A stretch of DNA of 64,000 bases from NCBI RefSeq assembly GCF_029625295.1, contig NZ_CP121112.1, positions 1,426,001 to 1,490,000 of the forward strand. The letters are read 5' to 3'. Positions 9,579 through 18,089 of this stretch are shown here, one piece after another. A program made the position numbers and the translations under genes. Within the stretch, counting starts at the first letter, position 1; each line of letters opens with the position of its first letter. The notes below the pieces were generated by a model. The model ran no database searches and was not told the DNA's origin. It saw nothing but the letters and a program-made list of their open reading frames with translations. The stretch is from Flavobacterium gyeonganense (GTDB taxonomy: Bacteria > Bacteroidota > Bacteroidia > Flavobacteriales > Flavobacteriaceae).

Positions 9579-9612
9579 GGGGTAAAATCTTTAAAAAATA
9601 GTGTTTTACCCC
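9579..9612. promoter_or_regulatory. Perfect inverted repeat GGGGTAAAA-N16-TTTTACCCC
   Basis: A 9-bp perfect inverted repeat at 9579-9587 and 9604-9612, located 66 bases before the small lipoprotein gene in the 319-base divergent space 9359-9677. It could be a dimeric regulator operator (about 2.4 helical turns between half-site centres) or a leader hairpin. Nothing else is recognisable in this space. Confidence 0.5.
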
Positions 9613-9677
9613 ATTAGCTGCGATTGATTTATTGCAAAATTTGAAGAATAAATTATTAACCCTTAAAAAATTACAGC

Positions 9678-10321
9678 ATGAAAAAAATTACTATAGTGTT
9701 AATGGTTATTTTAACCATTGGAGCTTGTAAAAAAGCAAAAGTAGAAAGTCCAACTACAGCAACTGATGTAGATAAAGAAGCTCCTTTATCTTATTGTTTA
9801 ACTTTAGAGGGCTATTATAAGTCAGCAGATATTGAAGAGAAAGCAGAATGGTTAAGACAGCACGGTGATAGTGTTTGTGAATGCACACTAGAAGAAGCAG
9901 TCCTCGAAGACCATAGAGCTAAAGGCACTGTAAGTAATCAAAAAGAAAAATATGTAATCAGCTGGGGGAGCTTAAAAAAATAATAGGCTCTCATGGATAC
10001 GATGCCTATCTCAACGTGGTAGCTGATAAATCTAATGATGAAAAAATTGGTGAACTGATAATGGCAGAGAGATATGGAGTTAAAGGTTATTATTTTTCTA
10101 CAGCTTTAATAAGAAGCCTGGCTAAAAAATATGCTAAAGATGATAACTCCGAATTTCAATTTAGTTTTGCTACGCTAGAGGAAAAACCTAAAAATGTACA
10201 GTCAGTAGTTGTCATTCAGGTAAATGGAAACCCAGGTGAAGGAAATAGAATCAATGCAAACCCATATTATGATTATTCAACGGACCCTCATGGCGTTCCA
10301 GTTCCTAACATACCCTTGTAA
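9678..10321 (+). CDS. Small lipoprotein of unknown function, frameshifted
   Basis: The frame starting at 9678 encodes a lipoprotein signal (MKKITIVLMVILTIGAC, cleavage before the Cys) and about 100 residues ending WGSLKK-stop at 9983. A second frame continues at once as IIGSHGYDAYLNVVADK and ends at 10321. The switch lies at an A7 run (9974-9980): one more A would give LKKIIGSHGYD and one protein of about 213 residues. The second part has no convincing start of its own (only a GTG at 10016). I recognise no family. It lies immediately upstream of the membrane protein, kinase and regulator genes and could be a periplasmic input to them, which is inference from position. Confidence 0.6.
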
Positions 10322-10331
10322 ATAAATACGA

Positions 10332-10970
10332 TTGAATATACTAGACATTATAAATCCAATAAAAGCATGCGTTTTAATAACGCTGCTTTTTGCTTTATGC
10401 AATCTTAGCTGGAAAATTAAAATGCACCGCTATTTACTGTATATTCTTTTTGTGGTTTTTTTTACGGAATTAATCAATTCTATTTTAGTATATAATAACA
10501 GACCCATTCGAATACCATTTAATATCAGTATTATTTTTCATGATATTTGTTGGATGCTTGCGTTTAGAGAAATCATAAATCGTAAAAAAATGTCCAATGT
10601 AATACTGTATCTTTTTGTGCTTTTTTCTGTTGTTAATTTTATAATTATAGAAATAACGGACGAATATAATTATTACACCTTCGTTTTTGGCGCTCTGTTA
10701 TATGTCTCACTTTTTATTTACGAAAGTTACAGACAGTTAAAAGAAGAAAATTTAATGTATTTTCTATCTAATAATTATCTGCTTTTGTTTGCACCGGTAT
10801 ATTTCTTTTTCGGCATGGGCTTAATGCTTGGTTTTAAATCCTTAGGAGTGACAAAAAAAGTTTTATTTGGTAGTGTTACTTTATATGTTTTCATTGTTAA
10901 TATAGTTTGTATCGCCTATTATACCTTAATTAATATTTACATCTACAGAGAAAAAAATAACTACAAATGA
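10332..10970 (+). CDS. Multi-pass membrane protein of unknown function
   Basis: About 212 residues with six or seven hydrophobic helices and almost no soluble domain. The start is the TTG at 10332, since an in-frame stop lies just upstream at 10323 and no earlier ATG exists; the first internal ATG would remove the first helix. It overlaps the histidine kinase gene by 4 bases (ATGA), indicating translational coupling. Such proteins beside a kinase of the HisKA_3 type often act as the membrane sensor, but no ligand can be inferred. It also follows the small lipoprotein gene by only 10 bases. Confidence 0.7.
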   Translation: MNILDIINPIKACVLITLLFALCNLSWKIKMHRYLLYILFVVFFTELINSILVYNNRPIRIPFNISIIFHDICWMLAFREIINRKKMSNVILYLFVLFSVVNFIIIEITDEYNYYTFVFGALLYVSLFIYESYRQLKEENLMYFLSNNYLLLFAPVYFFFGMGLMLGFKSLGVTKKVLFGSVTLYVFIVNIVCIAYYTLINIYIYREKNNYK

Positions 10971-11740
10971 ATCAAGTCGTAATAGGAATAATAATAGCCT
11001 TCATTTTTATTGGTTTAATACTGTTTTTTTGTGTTATTCTGATTCGTCTTTATTTTAATAAAATAAAAAAATACACAGAACTTCTGCATCAGAAAGATCT
11101 CGATTTTCAAAAAGGAATTACCCAAACTGTAATTGAAACGCAGGAGCAGGTACTCAATAATATTTCTCAGGATCTTCATGATGATGCCGGACAGCAATTG
11201 ACCTATATTAATTTTCAGATAGAAAACATTAAACTGGATTCTCCTGAGCTGCAAAAAACATTAGAGCCATTGTCGCAATCCGTTACTAATTTATCACAAT
11301 CAATAAGAAGTATCAGTCATGCCTTAAATGGCCAATTGCTATTGCAGCAAGATGTAATAAAAGCTATAGCTGCAGAAATAAAGCGATTGCAAAAAAATAC
11401 CAAAATTGACATTGTGTACTCTTTTGAGGAAATCGAGGTAAAGAAATTTGACAATAATGAAAAGATAATCATTTACCGCATCTTTCAGGAATGTATCAAT
11501 AATATTTTTAAACACGCCAAAGCTTCTAAAATGAGTATTTTGATAACCACCAGTCCTGATTTTAAAATGATAATTGCAGATAATGGTAAAGGATTTCATT
11601 TTACAGATAAAAAAAGCAAATTGTCTTTAGGACTGCTAAACATGATTAACAGAGCCAGCAGCATAGACTATATTTTAGCTGTAGAAAGCCAAATAGGATC
11701 CGGAACTGAAATTACCCTTTCTGAAAATAAAAAAATCTAA
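10967..11740 (+). CDS. Sensor histidine kinase (HisKA_3 / NarX-type)
   Basis: 257 residues: one N-terminal membrane helix (residues 5-28), a short linker helix, then the dimerisation/phosphoacceptor domain with the HisKA_3 motif SQDLHDDAGQQL (phosphorylated His in DLHDD) and a HATPase domain with the N box FQECINNIFKHAKA and the G box IIADNGKGF. There is no extracellular sensor domain, so input probably comes from the coupled membrane protein upstream. The response regulator starts 3 bases after its stop, so the two form a two-component system. Confidence 0.9.
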   Translation: MNQVVIGIIIAFIFIGLILFFCVILIRLYFNKIKKYTELLHQKDLDFQKGITQTVIETQEQVLNNISQDLHDDAGQQLTYINFQIENIKLDSPELQKTLEPLSQSVTNLSQSIRSISHALNGQLLLQQDVIKAIAAEIKRLQKNTKIDIVYSFEEIEVKKFDNNEKIIIYRIFQECINNIFKHAKASKMSILITTSPDFKMIIADNGKGFHFTDKKSKLSLGLLNMINRASSIDYILAVESQIGSGTEITLSENKKI

Positions 11741-11742
11741 GT

Positions 11743-12396
11743 ATGGAACAGACTACTATTTGTATAATCGATGATCACTCTATTGTAAGACAAGGTTTAA
11801 AAGAATTGCTGTATAAAATGGGTAACTACAAAGTAATACAAGAGTTTGATAATGGTGATGATTTCCTGCAGGCATTACCCATAAATCCGTCTCCACATAT
11901 CTACATTCTGGATTACTCCATGCCTCACATGAACGGTATTGAAGTATTGCAGGCACTTGAAGAAAAAGAAGAAGAGTTTAAAGTATTATTGTTGACACAG
12001 CATCTTGACGAACAAATAATCGATGCGGCTTATCATCATGGTGCCAGAGGTTTTCTACATAAAAATTGTACAGCTCACGATTTGAAATTTGCTATTGATA
12101 ACATTATTAAAATAGGATATAACAACGTTTCTGAAATTCTTAAGCGTGTTCGCAATTATGATAGCAATAACGAAAAAAAGGAAAATATTGTTTTAACGCA
12201 GCGCGAATTCGATTTTCTGAGGCTAGTTTGTGATGAAAGAGAATTAACCTATGAACAGATGGCCGAAATTATGAATCTATCAATAAAATCCATTGAAGTT
12301 TACAGGGCTACTTTATTTGAAAAATTCAATATCAAATCAAAAGTAGGACTTGTACTATTTTCTTTTAAACACCGGCTGACAGAACCGTTTTTGTAA
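11743..12396 (+). CDS. LuxR/NarL-type response regulator
   Basis: 217 residues: an N-terminal receiver domain (acidic pair IIDDH near residue 9, phosphorylated Asp in YILDYSMPHMNG, conserved Lys in GFLHKN) and a C-terminal LuxR-type helix-turn-helix (LTQREFDFLRLV...YEQMAEIMNLSIKSIEVYR). It should be phosphorylated by the kinase encoded 3 bases upstream and bind DNA as a dimer. The inverted repeat at 9579-9612, ahead of the same gene run, is a candidate operator (inference). Confidence 0.92.
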   Translation: MEQTTICIIDDHSIVRQGLKELLYKMGNYKVIQEFDNGDDFLQALPINPSPHIYILDYSMPHMNGIEVLQALEEKEEEFKVLLLTQHLDEQIIDAAYHHGARGFLHKNCTAHDLKFAIDNIIKIGYNNVSEILKRVRNYDSNNEKKENIVLTQREFDFLRLVCDERELTYEQMAEIMNLSIKSIEVYRATLFEKFNIKSKVGLVLFSFKHRLTEPFL

Positions 12397-12501
12397 TCTG
12401 GATCTAAATTACTTATTGCATAGAAATTCAAATGAGTTGCATTGTAAAATTCATTAAACAATACTTTCAAAAAAGAGTTTCAAATTTTCTTATTTGTATC
12501 A

Positions 12502-13617
12502 TCACGGATATATCATCAAAAATATAAAAGCAAATAAATTTACCAAAAGTACTACCCCGTAAACAATATTCGACTTTCCTTTGCTCAATGATAACATTAC
12601 AGTAAATACAGACAATGCCAATAAAACAATAGATTTAATATCAAGTCCTAGAATAATCGGCATATCCATCATAATACAAACTGCTGCTACACTTGGAATA
12701 GTTAGTCCTATACTGGCTAAAGCAGAGCCCAAAGCTAAGTTTAAACTCGTTTGCAGCCTGTTTTTTCTTGCTGCTATGATTGCTGCAATTGCCTCGGGAA
12801 GCAAAATTATGGCGGCAATAACAACTCCTACCAATGCTTTTGGCAGGTTATAGCTCACAATAATACTTTCAATTGTAGGGGATAATGTTTTTGCTAATAA
12901 CACTACAATCCCTAAGCTTACTAAAAGAAAAACAAGACTTGTGTAAAACGTCTTGTTATTGATTACCACTGGCTCAGCTATGTTTTCATTTTCATCATCT
13001 CCAATAGTCAGGAAATATTGCCTGTATCTTGTCGTTTGCGCAAAAAGAAAAGAGCCATAAATAACAAGGCAGGCTCCCGAGGCAAAAACAAGTTGCGGCA
13101 CGGAATAATAAGACCCATGAACACTTTCAGTAAACGTTGGAAAGACTAATGTAAATACAATAATAGATACCAGTGAAACCAAACCAATGGTTACAGAAGA
13201 AGTAGAAAAATTTTGTTCGTAATGCTTAAGACCACCAATAAGAAGGCATAATCCAATGATGCCATTCAGAATGAGCATTGTCGCAGCATAAACGGTATCT
13301 CTTGCCAACGATGCTGCTTCGGATCCTTCAGACAACATCAAAGAAACAATAATGGAGACTTCAATAACTGTTATCGAAATAGCCAAAATAATAGTTCCAT
13401 AAGGCTCTCCCACTCTTTCCGCTATTATTTCAGAATGGTGTACGGCAGACATAACACTAAGAATAAGCAAGATACTTGCTACAATTTGAAAAAAGCTGCT
13501 TCCATCAACAAGTCCGCTAAAAAAAGAATCCACGCTAATATTGGAATGATGATTGTCCACTGAAGTAATTGTTTCATTTCGTATATTTTTAATATTCATT
13601 TGTACTATATAATCCAT
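12502..13617 (-). CDS. ChaA-like calcium/proton antiporter
   Basis: A 371-residue inner-membrane cation exchanger of the CaCA superfamily, expected to export Ca2+ (or Na+/K+) against protons. Two internally related halves each carry an acidic exchanger motif: GEPYGTIILAISITVIEVS in the first half and LPEAIAAIIAARKNRLQTS in the second. About ten membrane helices are visible. Length matches ChaA. It stands alone, convergent with the response regulator gene and divergent from the DoxX gene. Confidence 0.85.
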   Translation of the reverse strand: MDYIVQMNIKNIRNETITSVDNHHSNISVDSFFSGLVDGSSFFQIVASILLILSVMSAVHHSEIIAERVGEPYGTIILAISITVIEVSIIVSLMLSEGSEAASLARDTVYAATMLILNGIIGLCLLIGGLKHYEQNFSTSSVTIGLVSLVSIIVFTLVFPTFTESVHGSYYSVPQLVFASGACLVIYGSFLFAQTTRYRQYFLTIGDDENENIAEPVVINNKTFYTSLVFLLVSLGIVVLLAKTLSPTIESIIVSYNLPKALVGVVIAAIILLPEAIAAIIAARKNRLQTSLNLALGSALASIGLTIPSVAAVCIMMDMPIILGLDIKSIVLLALSVFTVMLSLSKGKSNIVYGVVLLVNLFAFIFLMIYP

Positions 13618-13722
13618 TTTTTATATTCCCCAATATAAAACTTTTATTTTTAAATCATGCAGTCAACATAAGGACAAATTCGATATATTTGATTCTATTA
13701 ACAATCTAATGAGTAAAAAAAT

Positions 13723-14124
13723 ATGAGAAAAAACAACGATTTAGGATTATTGATACTCCGTATCACAGTTAGCGTTTTAATGTTCCTGCATGGTATTTCG
13801 AAATTTGGAGGAAGTTTAGAATTCATTAAATCGATGCTTGCTGAAAAAGGCATTCCTGATTTTATTGCATATGGGGTATTGGTGGGAGAAATACTTGCGC
13901 CTATTGCTATTTTAATTGGTTTCAGAACCAGAATTGCAGCTGCAATATATGCTTTCAATTGTTTGGTTGCCATTTTGATTGCCCACAGTTCTGAAATATT
14001 TTCTATGGGAGAACACGGAGGATGGGCTTTAGAATTACTTGGTCTTTATTTATTTGGTGCCCTGACTTTATTCTTTACAGGAGCAGGTAACATTGCGGTT
14101 TCAAAAAGCAATCAATGGGATTAA
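13723..14124 (+). CDS. DoxX family membrane protein
   Basis: 133 residues with four membrane helices and the usual DoxX start (LGLLILRITVSVLMFLHGISK). The family is linked to quinone- and oxidation-related membrane functions, but this member has no specific assignment. A strong terminator follows 42 bases after the stop. Confidence 0.85.
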   Translation: MRKNNDLGLLILRITVSVLMFLHGISKFGGSLEFIKSMLAEKGIPDFIAYGVLVGEILAPIAILIGFRTRIAAAIYAFNCLVAILIAHSSEIFSMGEHGGWALELLGLYLFGALTLFFTGAGNIAVSKSNQWD

Positions 14125-14166
14125 TACCATTGTTGAAAAATAATATTTCATAAAATACATAATTAC

Positions 14167-14199
14167 AAAACCTCCTAAGTCATTGATTTAGGAGGTTTT
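14167..14199. terminator. Bidirectional-looking terminator between DoxX and a lipoprotein gene
   Basis: AAAACCTCCTAA pairs with TTAGGAGGTTTT, with T-rich sequence on the plus-strand 3' side and A-rich sequence on the 5' side, between two converging genes. Confidence 0.85.
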
Positions 14200-14223
14200 A
14201 TTTTAATATTTTAATTTAGTTCT

Positions 14224-14589
14224 TTATATCTTATCGAGCGTTATTTTCATTTCTTTACTTTCTAATATGAGTTTATCTCCTGTAATTGTGCTTTCACATG
14301 GATAAGGAGTTCCTGTTTCATCTTTGATGACCAGACTCTTCCCTCCTTTTGTTAAAGCATAAGTACCATCTGTTATTTCACTCTGTAAAAAACCTGTCAC
14401 GTGACCATCTTTTGTGAAGGTTAACTTTCCATTAGCCAAAATTTCAGTTTTTGCAGAATCCGAGAGTGGCATCTTTGCTTCTACTGCGGTAATTTTCCAG
14501 GAGTTCACCAGTTTATTACGCCCGTTGCATGAAACCATTAATACGGCTAATAATACAATACCATAAATAAATAGGTTAGATTTTTTCAT
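14224..14589 (-). CDS. Small lipocalin-like lipoprotein
   Basis: 121 residues. The N-terminus is a lipoprotein signal ending VSC, with the Cys at residue 21. The body (LVNSWKITAVEAKM...GKLTFTKDGHVTGF...GTYALTKGGKSLVI) has the WxxxxxE plus strand-turn pattern of small lipocalin-like Bacteroidota lipoproteins. No specific role can be inferred. It is convergent with DoxX and lies 121 bases downstream of another small lipoprotein gene on the same strand. Confidence 0.7.
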   Translation of the reverse strand: MKKSNLFIYGIVLLAVLMVSCNGRNKLVNSWKITAVEAKMPLSDSAKTEILANGKLTFTKDGHVTGFLQSEITDGTYALTKGGKSLVIKDETGTPYPCESTITGDKLILESKEMKITLDKI

Positions 14590-14710
14590 GATTTTAGATT
14601 TATAGGTTAAACAGCAAACAAGTTACAAAAAAAACAAATCCAAAATATTTAAAATCAACTATTTACAACAAAACAAAAAGCAAGATCTTTTTTTAAAGAA
14701 CAACTAAGCT

Positions 14711-15094
14711 TCAATTAAACTTAAAAATATCTTCATATTTCAGATAATTTTTTCTGCTTATAACATATAAGGGAGTTCCATTTTCATCCTTAATTAGGCC
14801 TACACTTTCATCATCTGATTTAGGGAAATTAATCTGGTACCTTCTTCCGTCAGACAATTGGATTCCGTAAGTTGAAACTGAGTTTTCAATTTGTACAGAA
14901 TTCTGACTGTACTCAAATTTTTCTTTTTTGCCGAAACTTTTTCTAACCGTAAAATCTTTTGCATTAAAGAACAATTCGAATTTTTCACCTTTGGCATCTG
15001 TTGCTTTCCAGGAACCGCGATAGGTGTCTGAGCCACTGCATGCTGTTAAAATCAGGGCTAAAATCCCAAAAAGGGCAATACTAATTTTTTTCAT
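14711..15094 (-). CDS. Small lipoprotein of unknown function
   Basis: 127 residues with a lipoprotein signal (MKKISIALFGILALILTAC). The mature part is strand-rich (YRGSWKATDAKGEKFELFF) and weakly resembles the lipoprotein encoded downstream, so the two may be distant paralogues. It starts about 9 bases after the stop of the next minus-strand lipoprotein gene, so those two are probably co-transcribed. Confidence 0.65.
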   Translation of the reverse strand: MKKISIALFGILALILTACSGSDTYRGSWKATDAKGEKFELFFNAKDFTVRKSFGKKEKFEYSQNSVQIENSVSTYGIQLSDGRRYQINFPKSDDESVGLIKDENGTPLYVISRKNYLKYEDIFKFN

Positions 15095-15103
15095 CGAATT
15101 TGT

Positions 15104-15643
15104 TTAATTATCCAGGGTTAACGACTGTATACTTTTTATTCTTATCCCAAAAAAGCAATCATCCATGCAGCCTTTTGGCACATAACCACAAGTAGAAATC
15201 AGTCCGTTATTTTTTGATTCGAAATATACTGTAACGTCTTTTCTTTTAATAAGCCATTCTTTTTCTGCCTTACTGTAGATTTGATCTAATGTTAAAGCTT
15301 CTGCAGCAGGTGAATTTTCATGACTGTTTATTTGATTTTCTTCTTCAGTCCATTCTAATGGAATGTTATCAGGGATATTTTCAGTATTTCCAGTGTATTT
15401 AAAATGACGCTGGATTATTTTTCCATTTGATACTGTTATTGTTGTTTCCCAGCTATATGCGAGAAAAAGTGTACCACTAGATACGACATACTTATAGGAG
15501 TTATTTGAAGATGCTTTGAAATCCAGCCACGTTTTCTGGCTTTTTTGGAAATCATTCTGATAGTTTAATTCGTCGTCTGAAGAGCAGGAAAACATTAAAC
15601 AGCTGATTAGTACTAGTGCAATAAAGTAAAATTTGGTTTTCAT
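15104..15643 (-). CDS. Lipoprotein, possibly DUF6174-like
   Basis: About 179 residues from the ATG at 15643, which directly precedes a lipoprotein signal (MKTKFYFIALVLISCLMFSC); an in-frame ATG seven codons earlier would put extra residues before the signal and is less likely. The pattern KTWLDFKASSNNSYKYV, a strand-rich middle and a Cys-containing end (CGYVPKGCMDDCFFG) recall DUF6174-type lipoproteins, from memory only. It is first in a two-gene run of small lipoproteins. Confidence 0.6.
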   Translation of the reverse strand: MKTKFYFIALVLISCLMFSCSSDDELNYQNDFQKSQKTWLDFKASSNNSYKYVVSSGTLFLAYSWETTITVSNGKIIQRHFKYTGNTENIPDNIPLEWTEEENQINSHENSPAAEALTLDQIYSKAEKEWLIKRKDVTVYFESKNNGLISTCGYVPKGCMDDCFFGIRIKSIQSLTLDN

Positions 15644-15847
15644 AATTGTGAGTTTATGGTTCACTTATGTAGATGGAAATCAAAGTATTTAGTTGCGTTG
15701 TTTTGGTAAATCATCTGCTTAAAAGTTACAAATCATAATATTTAGAAATAACAACACTCAAATCTATATCTAAATCAAAAATATGTTTTTATTTTATTAA
15801 AATTCTAAATTTTATTTCAACCCAAATTTTCTCCTGAAAATAAATCT

Positions 15848-15950
15848 GCATAAGGGATGGGAATGGCATCCTTTTGTTTCCTTCTTTAGGAAACAAAAGA
15901 TATAATGGACAGCCTCCTGATAGCCATCGGGACAAGCTATATGCCCAAAT
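15848..15950 (+). repeat. Structured repeat, family D copy 2 (GCATA...TATGC)
   Basis: The unit begins GCATAAGGGAT and ends TATATGCCCAAAT. Inside, GCATCCTTTTG then a stem TTTCCT...AGGAAA, then AAAAGATATAATGGACAGCC. The outer pair here is GCATA/TATGC where other copies have GCGTGA/TCACGC, so both sides changed together. Confidence 0.75.
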
Positions 15951-15970
15951 TATAAAACTGAATTTCATAA

Positions 15971-15999
15971 AAAAACTCCATCGGTAAAATGGAGTTTTT
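15971..15999 (-). terminator. Terminator of the SBF-transporter gene
   Basis: AAAAACTCCAT pairs with ATGGAGTTTTT. Read on the minus strand the hairpin ends in a T run directly after the transporter stop codon. Confidence 0.8.
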
Positions 16000-16005
16000 G
16001 ATTTT

Positions 16006-17289
16006 CTAATGTGTATCCGGAGTAGCTTCATCTTCGGGATTGCCTATTTTTCGCCAGTAGTTAGCCAATAGCGAGCCGGAAACATTCATCCAGGGACTGA
16101 ATACTGCTGACGCCAGGCCAACTGTTGCTAATTTGCCCATGGAGCCGGCAAGTCCGGAAGCCATTCCGCCGTTTTGAAGACCGACTTCGAAAGCGATTGT
16201 CTGGCTGCTTTTTTTGTCGAGACCGCTTAATCTGCTGAGCCAATACCCGAAAAAGTAACCCGCTCCGTTGTGCAGAACTGAAGCAAGGAAAAGCAAAAAT
16301 CCAATCTGAATAAGATTATCCCTTCCTGCAGCAGTCGTTACCAACGTAAAATAGATGATTCCAAACATTGAAAAATACGGCATAATTGCATCAATTTTTG
16401 GATATATCTTGTACAATAAATGATACAATACTCCCACGATAAATGCACCGCAGCTGAAGTTTACAATTTCTAAAATATGAGCTAGTGGTGTGTCTTCAAC
16501 TATAGCAAATAACCCCTGAAGGAAGATAATAGCAACCAGCCAAATCGCCGAAATTATAGTTAAAACATATATCCTCCTTTTTGCGACGACTCCATAGTTT
16601 TTCAGAATATCGTGAATCATGGCTGCAGCCAAAGGCACAAGGACAATTTTGATAATTTCCATCATCATATTGAAAAAATGTACCTCAACGAGAGTTCCTG
16701 CGAATATCTTCATCAAAAACGGTGTCATGATTGGTGCTGCCAAAGTGGACATTGCGGTTACGGTTACAGACAAAACAAGATTTCCCTTGGCGATGTACGT
16801 CATCACGTTCGAAGCTAATCCGCTGCTGCATGAACCAATCAGTATGATTCCTGCGGCGATTTCAGGTTCAAATCCAAATGTTTTGGCAATTATAAAACCC
16901 ATAACCGGCATGATGGTAAAATGTCCCAGCAAGCCAATTAAAACTCCTTTGCCTGATTTTCGGATACCGGTAAAATCCTCAATGCTCATTTGCGTTCCCA
17001 TTCCGAACATAACCAGCTGAATGATAATCAGAATGAGCCATTTGTTGCGCATGTCGAAACTGCCTACGTGCAGGAAAAAATCTGGATAAATCAATCCGGC
17101 GCAGACTGCGGTAATAATCCAGAAGGTATATTGATAACCACTTAATATTCTCACATGTCCTGCTCCAATGGCAATACTCGAAAATCCAAAGATTAATCCT
17201 AATTTCCAGATGATTTCCGTTTGCTGTAACCAGCCTAAACCAGCTACAGTAAAAAATATCGGGGCAGCCCAAAGAAAATATTTACGCAT
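16006..17289 (-). CDS. Bile acid:sodium symporter (SBF/BASS) family transporter
   Basis: 427 residues with about ten or more membrane helices in the SBF fold. Typical landmarks are the crossing segment GIILIGSCSSGLASNVMTYIAKGN and the second crossing region FEVGLQNGGMASGLAGSMG. The family imports organic anions such as bile acids, pantothenate and keto acids with sodium; here the substrate is probably an acid sugar, judged from the neighbouring kinase and RuBisCO-like protein. It follows the racemase-family gene by 137 bases that hold a long palindrome, so it may be in the operon or have its own control. Confidence 0.85.
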   Translation of the reverse strand: MRKYFLWAAPIFFTVAGLGWLQQTEIIWKLGLIFGFSSIAIGAGHVRILSGYQYTFWIITAVCAGLIYPDFFLHVGSFDMRNKWLILIIIQLVMFGMGTQMSIEDFTGIRKSGKGVLIGLLGHFTIMPVMGFIIAKTFGFEPEIAAGIILIGSCSSGLASNVMTYIAKGNLVLSVTVTAMSTLAAPIMTPFLMKIFAGTLVEVHFFNMMMEIIKIVLVPLAAAMIHDILKNYGVVAKRRIYVLTIISAIWLVAIIFLQGLFAIVEDTPLAHILEIVNFSCGAFIVGVLYHLLYKIYPKIDAIMPYFSMFGIIYFTLVTTAAGRDNLIQIGFLLFLASVLHNGAGYFFGYWLSRLSGLDKKSSQTIAFEVGLQNGGMASGLAGSMGKLATVGLASAVFSPWMNVSGSLLANYWRKIGNPEDEATPDTH

Positions 17290-17339
17290 ACAAATGAGTA
17301 TTAAAACATGTTATTTTTTTAAATCTTTTATTTTAAACT

Positions 17340-17412
17340 ATATAAGTTATATAAGTCAATATAAGTTGTTACCTTTTTACGTTTAGCTTAAATGAACTTA
17401 TATAACTTATAT
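17340..17412. repeat. Inverted repeat of ATATAAGT words (family F copy 1)
   Basis: A 17-base arm ATATAAGTTATATAAGT (17340-17356) is matched exactly by its inverse complement at 17396-17412, with a further ATATAAGT copy in the loop. A related imperfect unit is at 33028-33065. It occupies the gap between the racemase-family gene and the SBF transporter. Confidence 0.8.
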
Positions 17413-17426
17413 GGTGATTTTTTTGG

Positions 17427-18089
17427 TTAGAAATAAAGCTCTGCCAATTTTTTCATGGCAATAGCTGGGCTTGCCAAAATCGGCACTAGTTTTTCTTCGG
17501 CACTTAAACCGTCGACAACTCTTGCCATTGAAGCTTGTGCCAAAACAATTACATCTACTTCTTTCATTAATTCTTTCAGGGCTTTGGCAACCATTTCGTC
17601 ATGTTTTGGGGCGTCTCCGCTCATTAAAGCTTCAAAAGCACCTTCGCATAATTTGGATGAAATCGTTACATCTTTTCCTGCCAATTCGGCTCTTCTTCTC
17701 ACCAGATCGCTGGTTGGTTCAAGTGTTGTTGGTAAAGTGGCAATCACGCCAATTTTATTGCTGATCTGTACCGCTTCATCGGCCATTGCCTGATCTACGC
17801 GAATCACCGGAACGGTACTCAAAGTCGCAGCAGTTTCAATCGCTACACCAATCGATGAGCAGGTTACTAAAATTACATCAGCACCAGCAGATTCTGCAAG
17901 CTTAACGTGACTTACCACCCTTGCAGCCGTATTGGGCATTAATTTTCCTTTTTTAATTACATCTTTTATCAGGCTGTCATCAACTATATTGAAGGTTTCC
18001 GCCCCATTTAAAAATTCATTGCTTAACTGCTGAAACAACGGAACTAAAGTTGCCGATGTATGTACAAAACCTAACGTTTTTGCGCTCAT
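17427..18089 (-). CDS. Aspartate/glutamate/hydantoin racemase family protein
   Basis: 220 residues of the Asp/Glu racemase superfamily, with one catalytic-cysteine candidate in ILVTCSSIG (near residue 76) and another in SSKLCEGAFEA (near residue 150), consistent with the two-Cys mechanism. Its start overlaps the kinase stop by 4 bases (ATGA), so it is translationally coupled. In this context it may epimerise, isomerise or decarboxylate an acid-sugar intermediate rather than an amino acid; that is inference from the operon. Confidence 0.8.
   Translation of the reverse strand: MSAKTLGFVHTSATLVPLFQQLSNEFLNGAETFNIVDDSLIKDVIKKGKLMPNTAARVVSHVKLAESAGADVILVTCSSIGVAIETAATLSTVPVIRVDQAMADEAVQISNKIGVIATLPTTLEPTSDLVRRRAELAGKDVTISSKLCEGAFEALMSGDAPKHDEMVAKALKELMKEVDVIVLAQASMARVVDGLSAEEKLVPILASPAIAMKKLAELYF

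Noticed and set aside
15789..16031. 80-codon minus-strand frame overlapping the SBF gene end
   Set aside because: It spans a family D repeat and a terminator, with no signal or domain.
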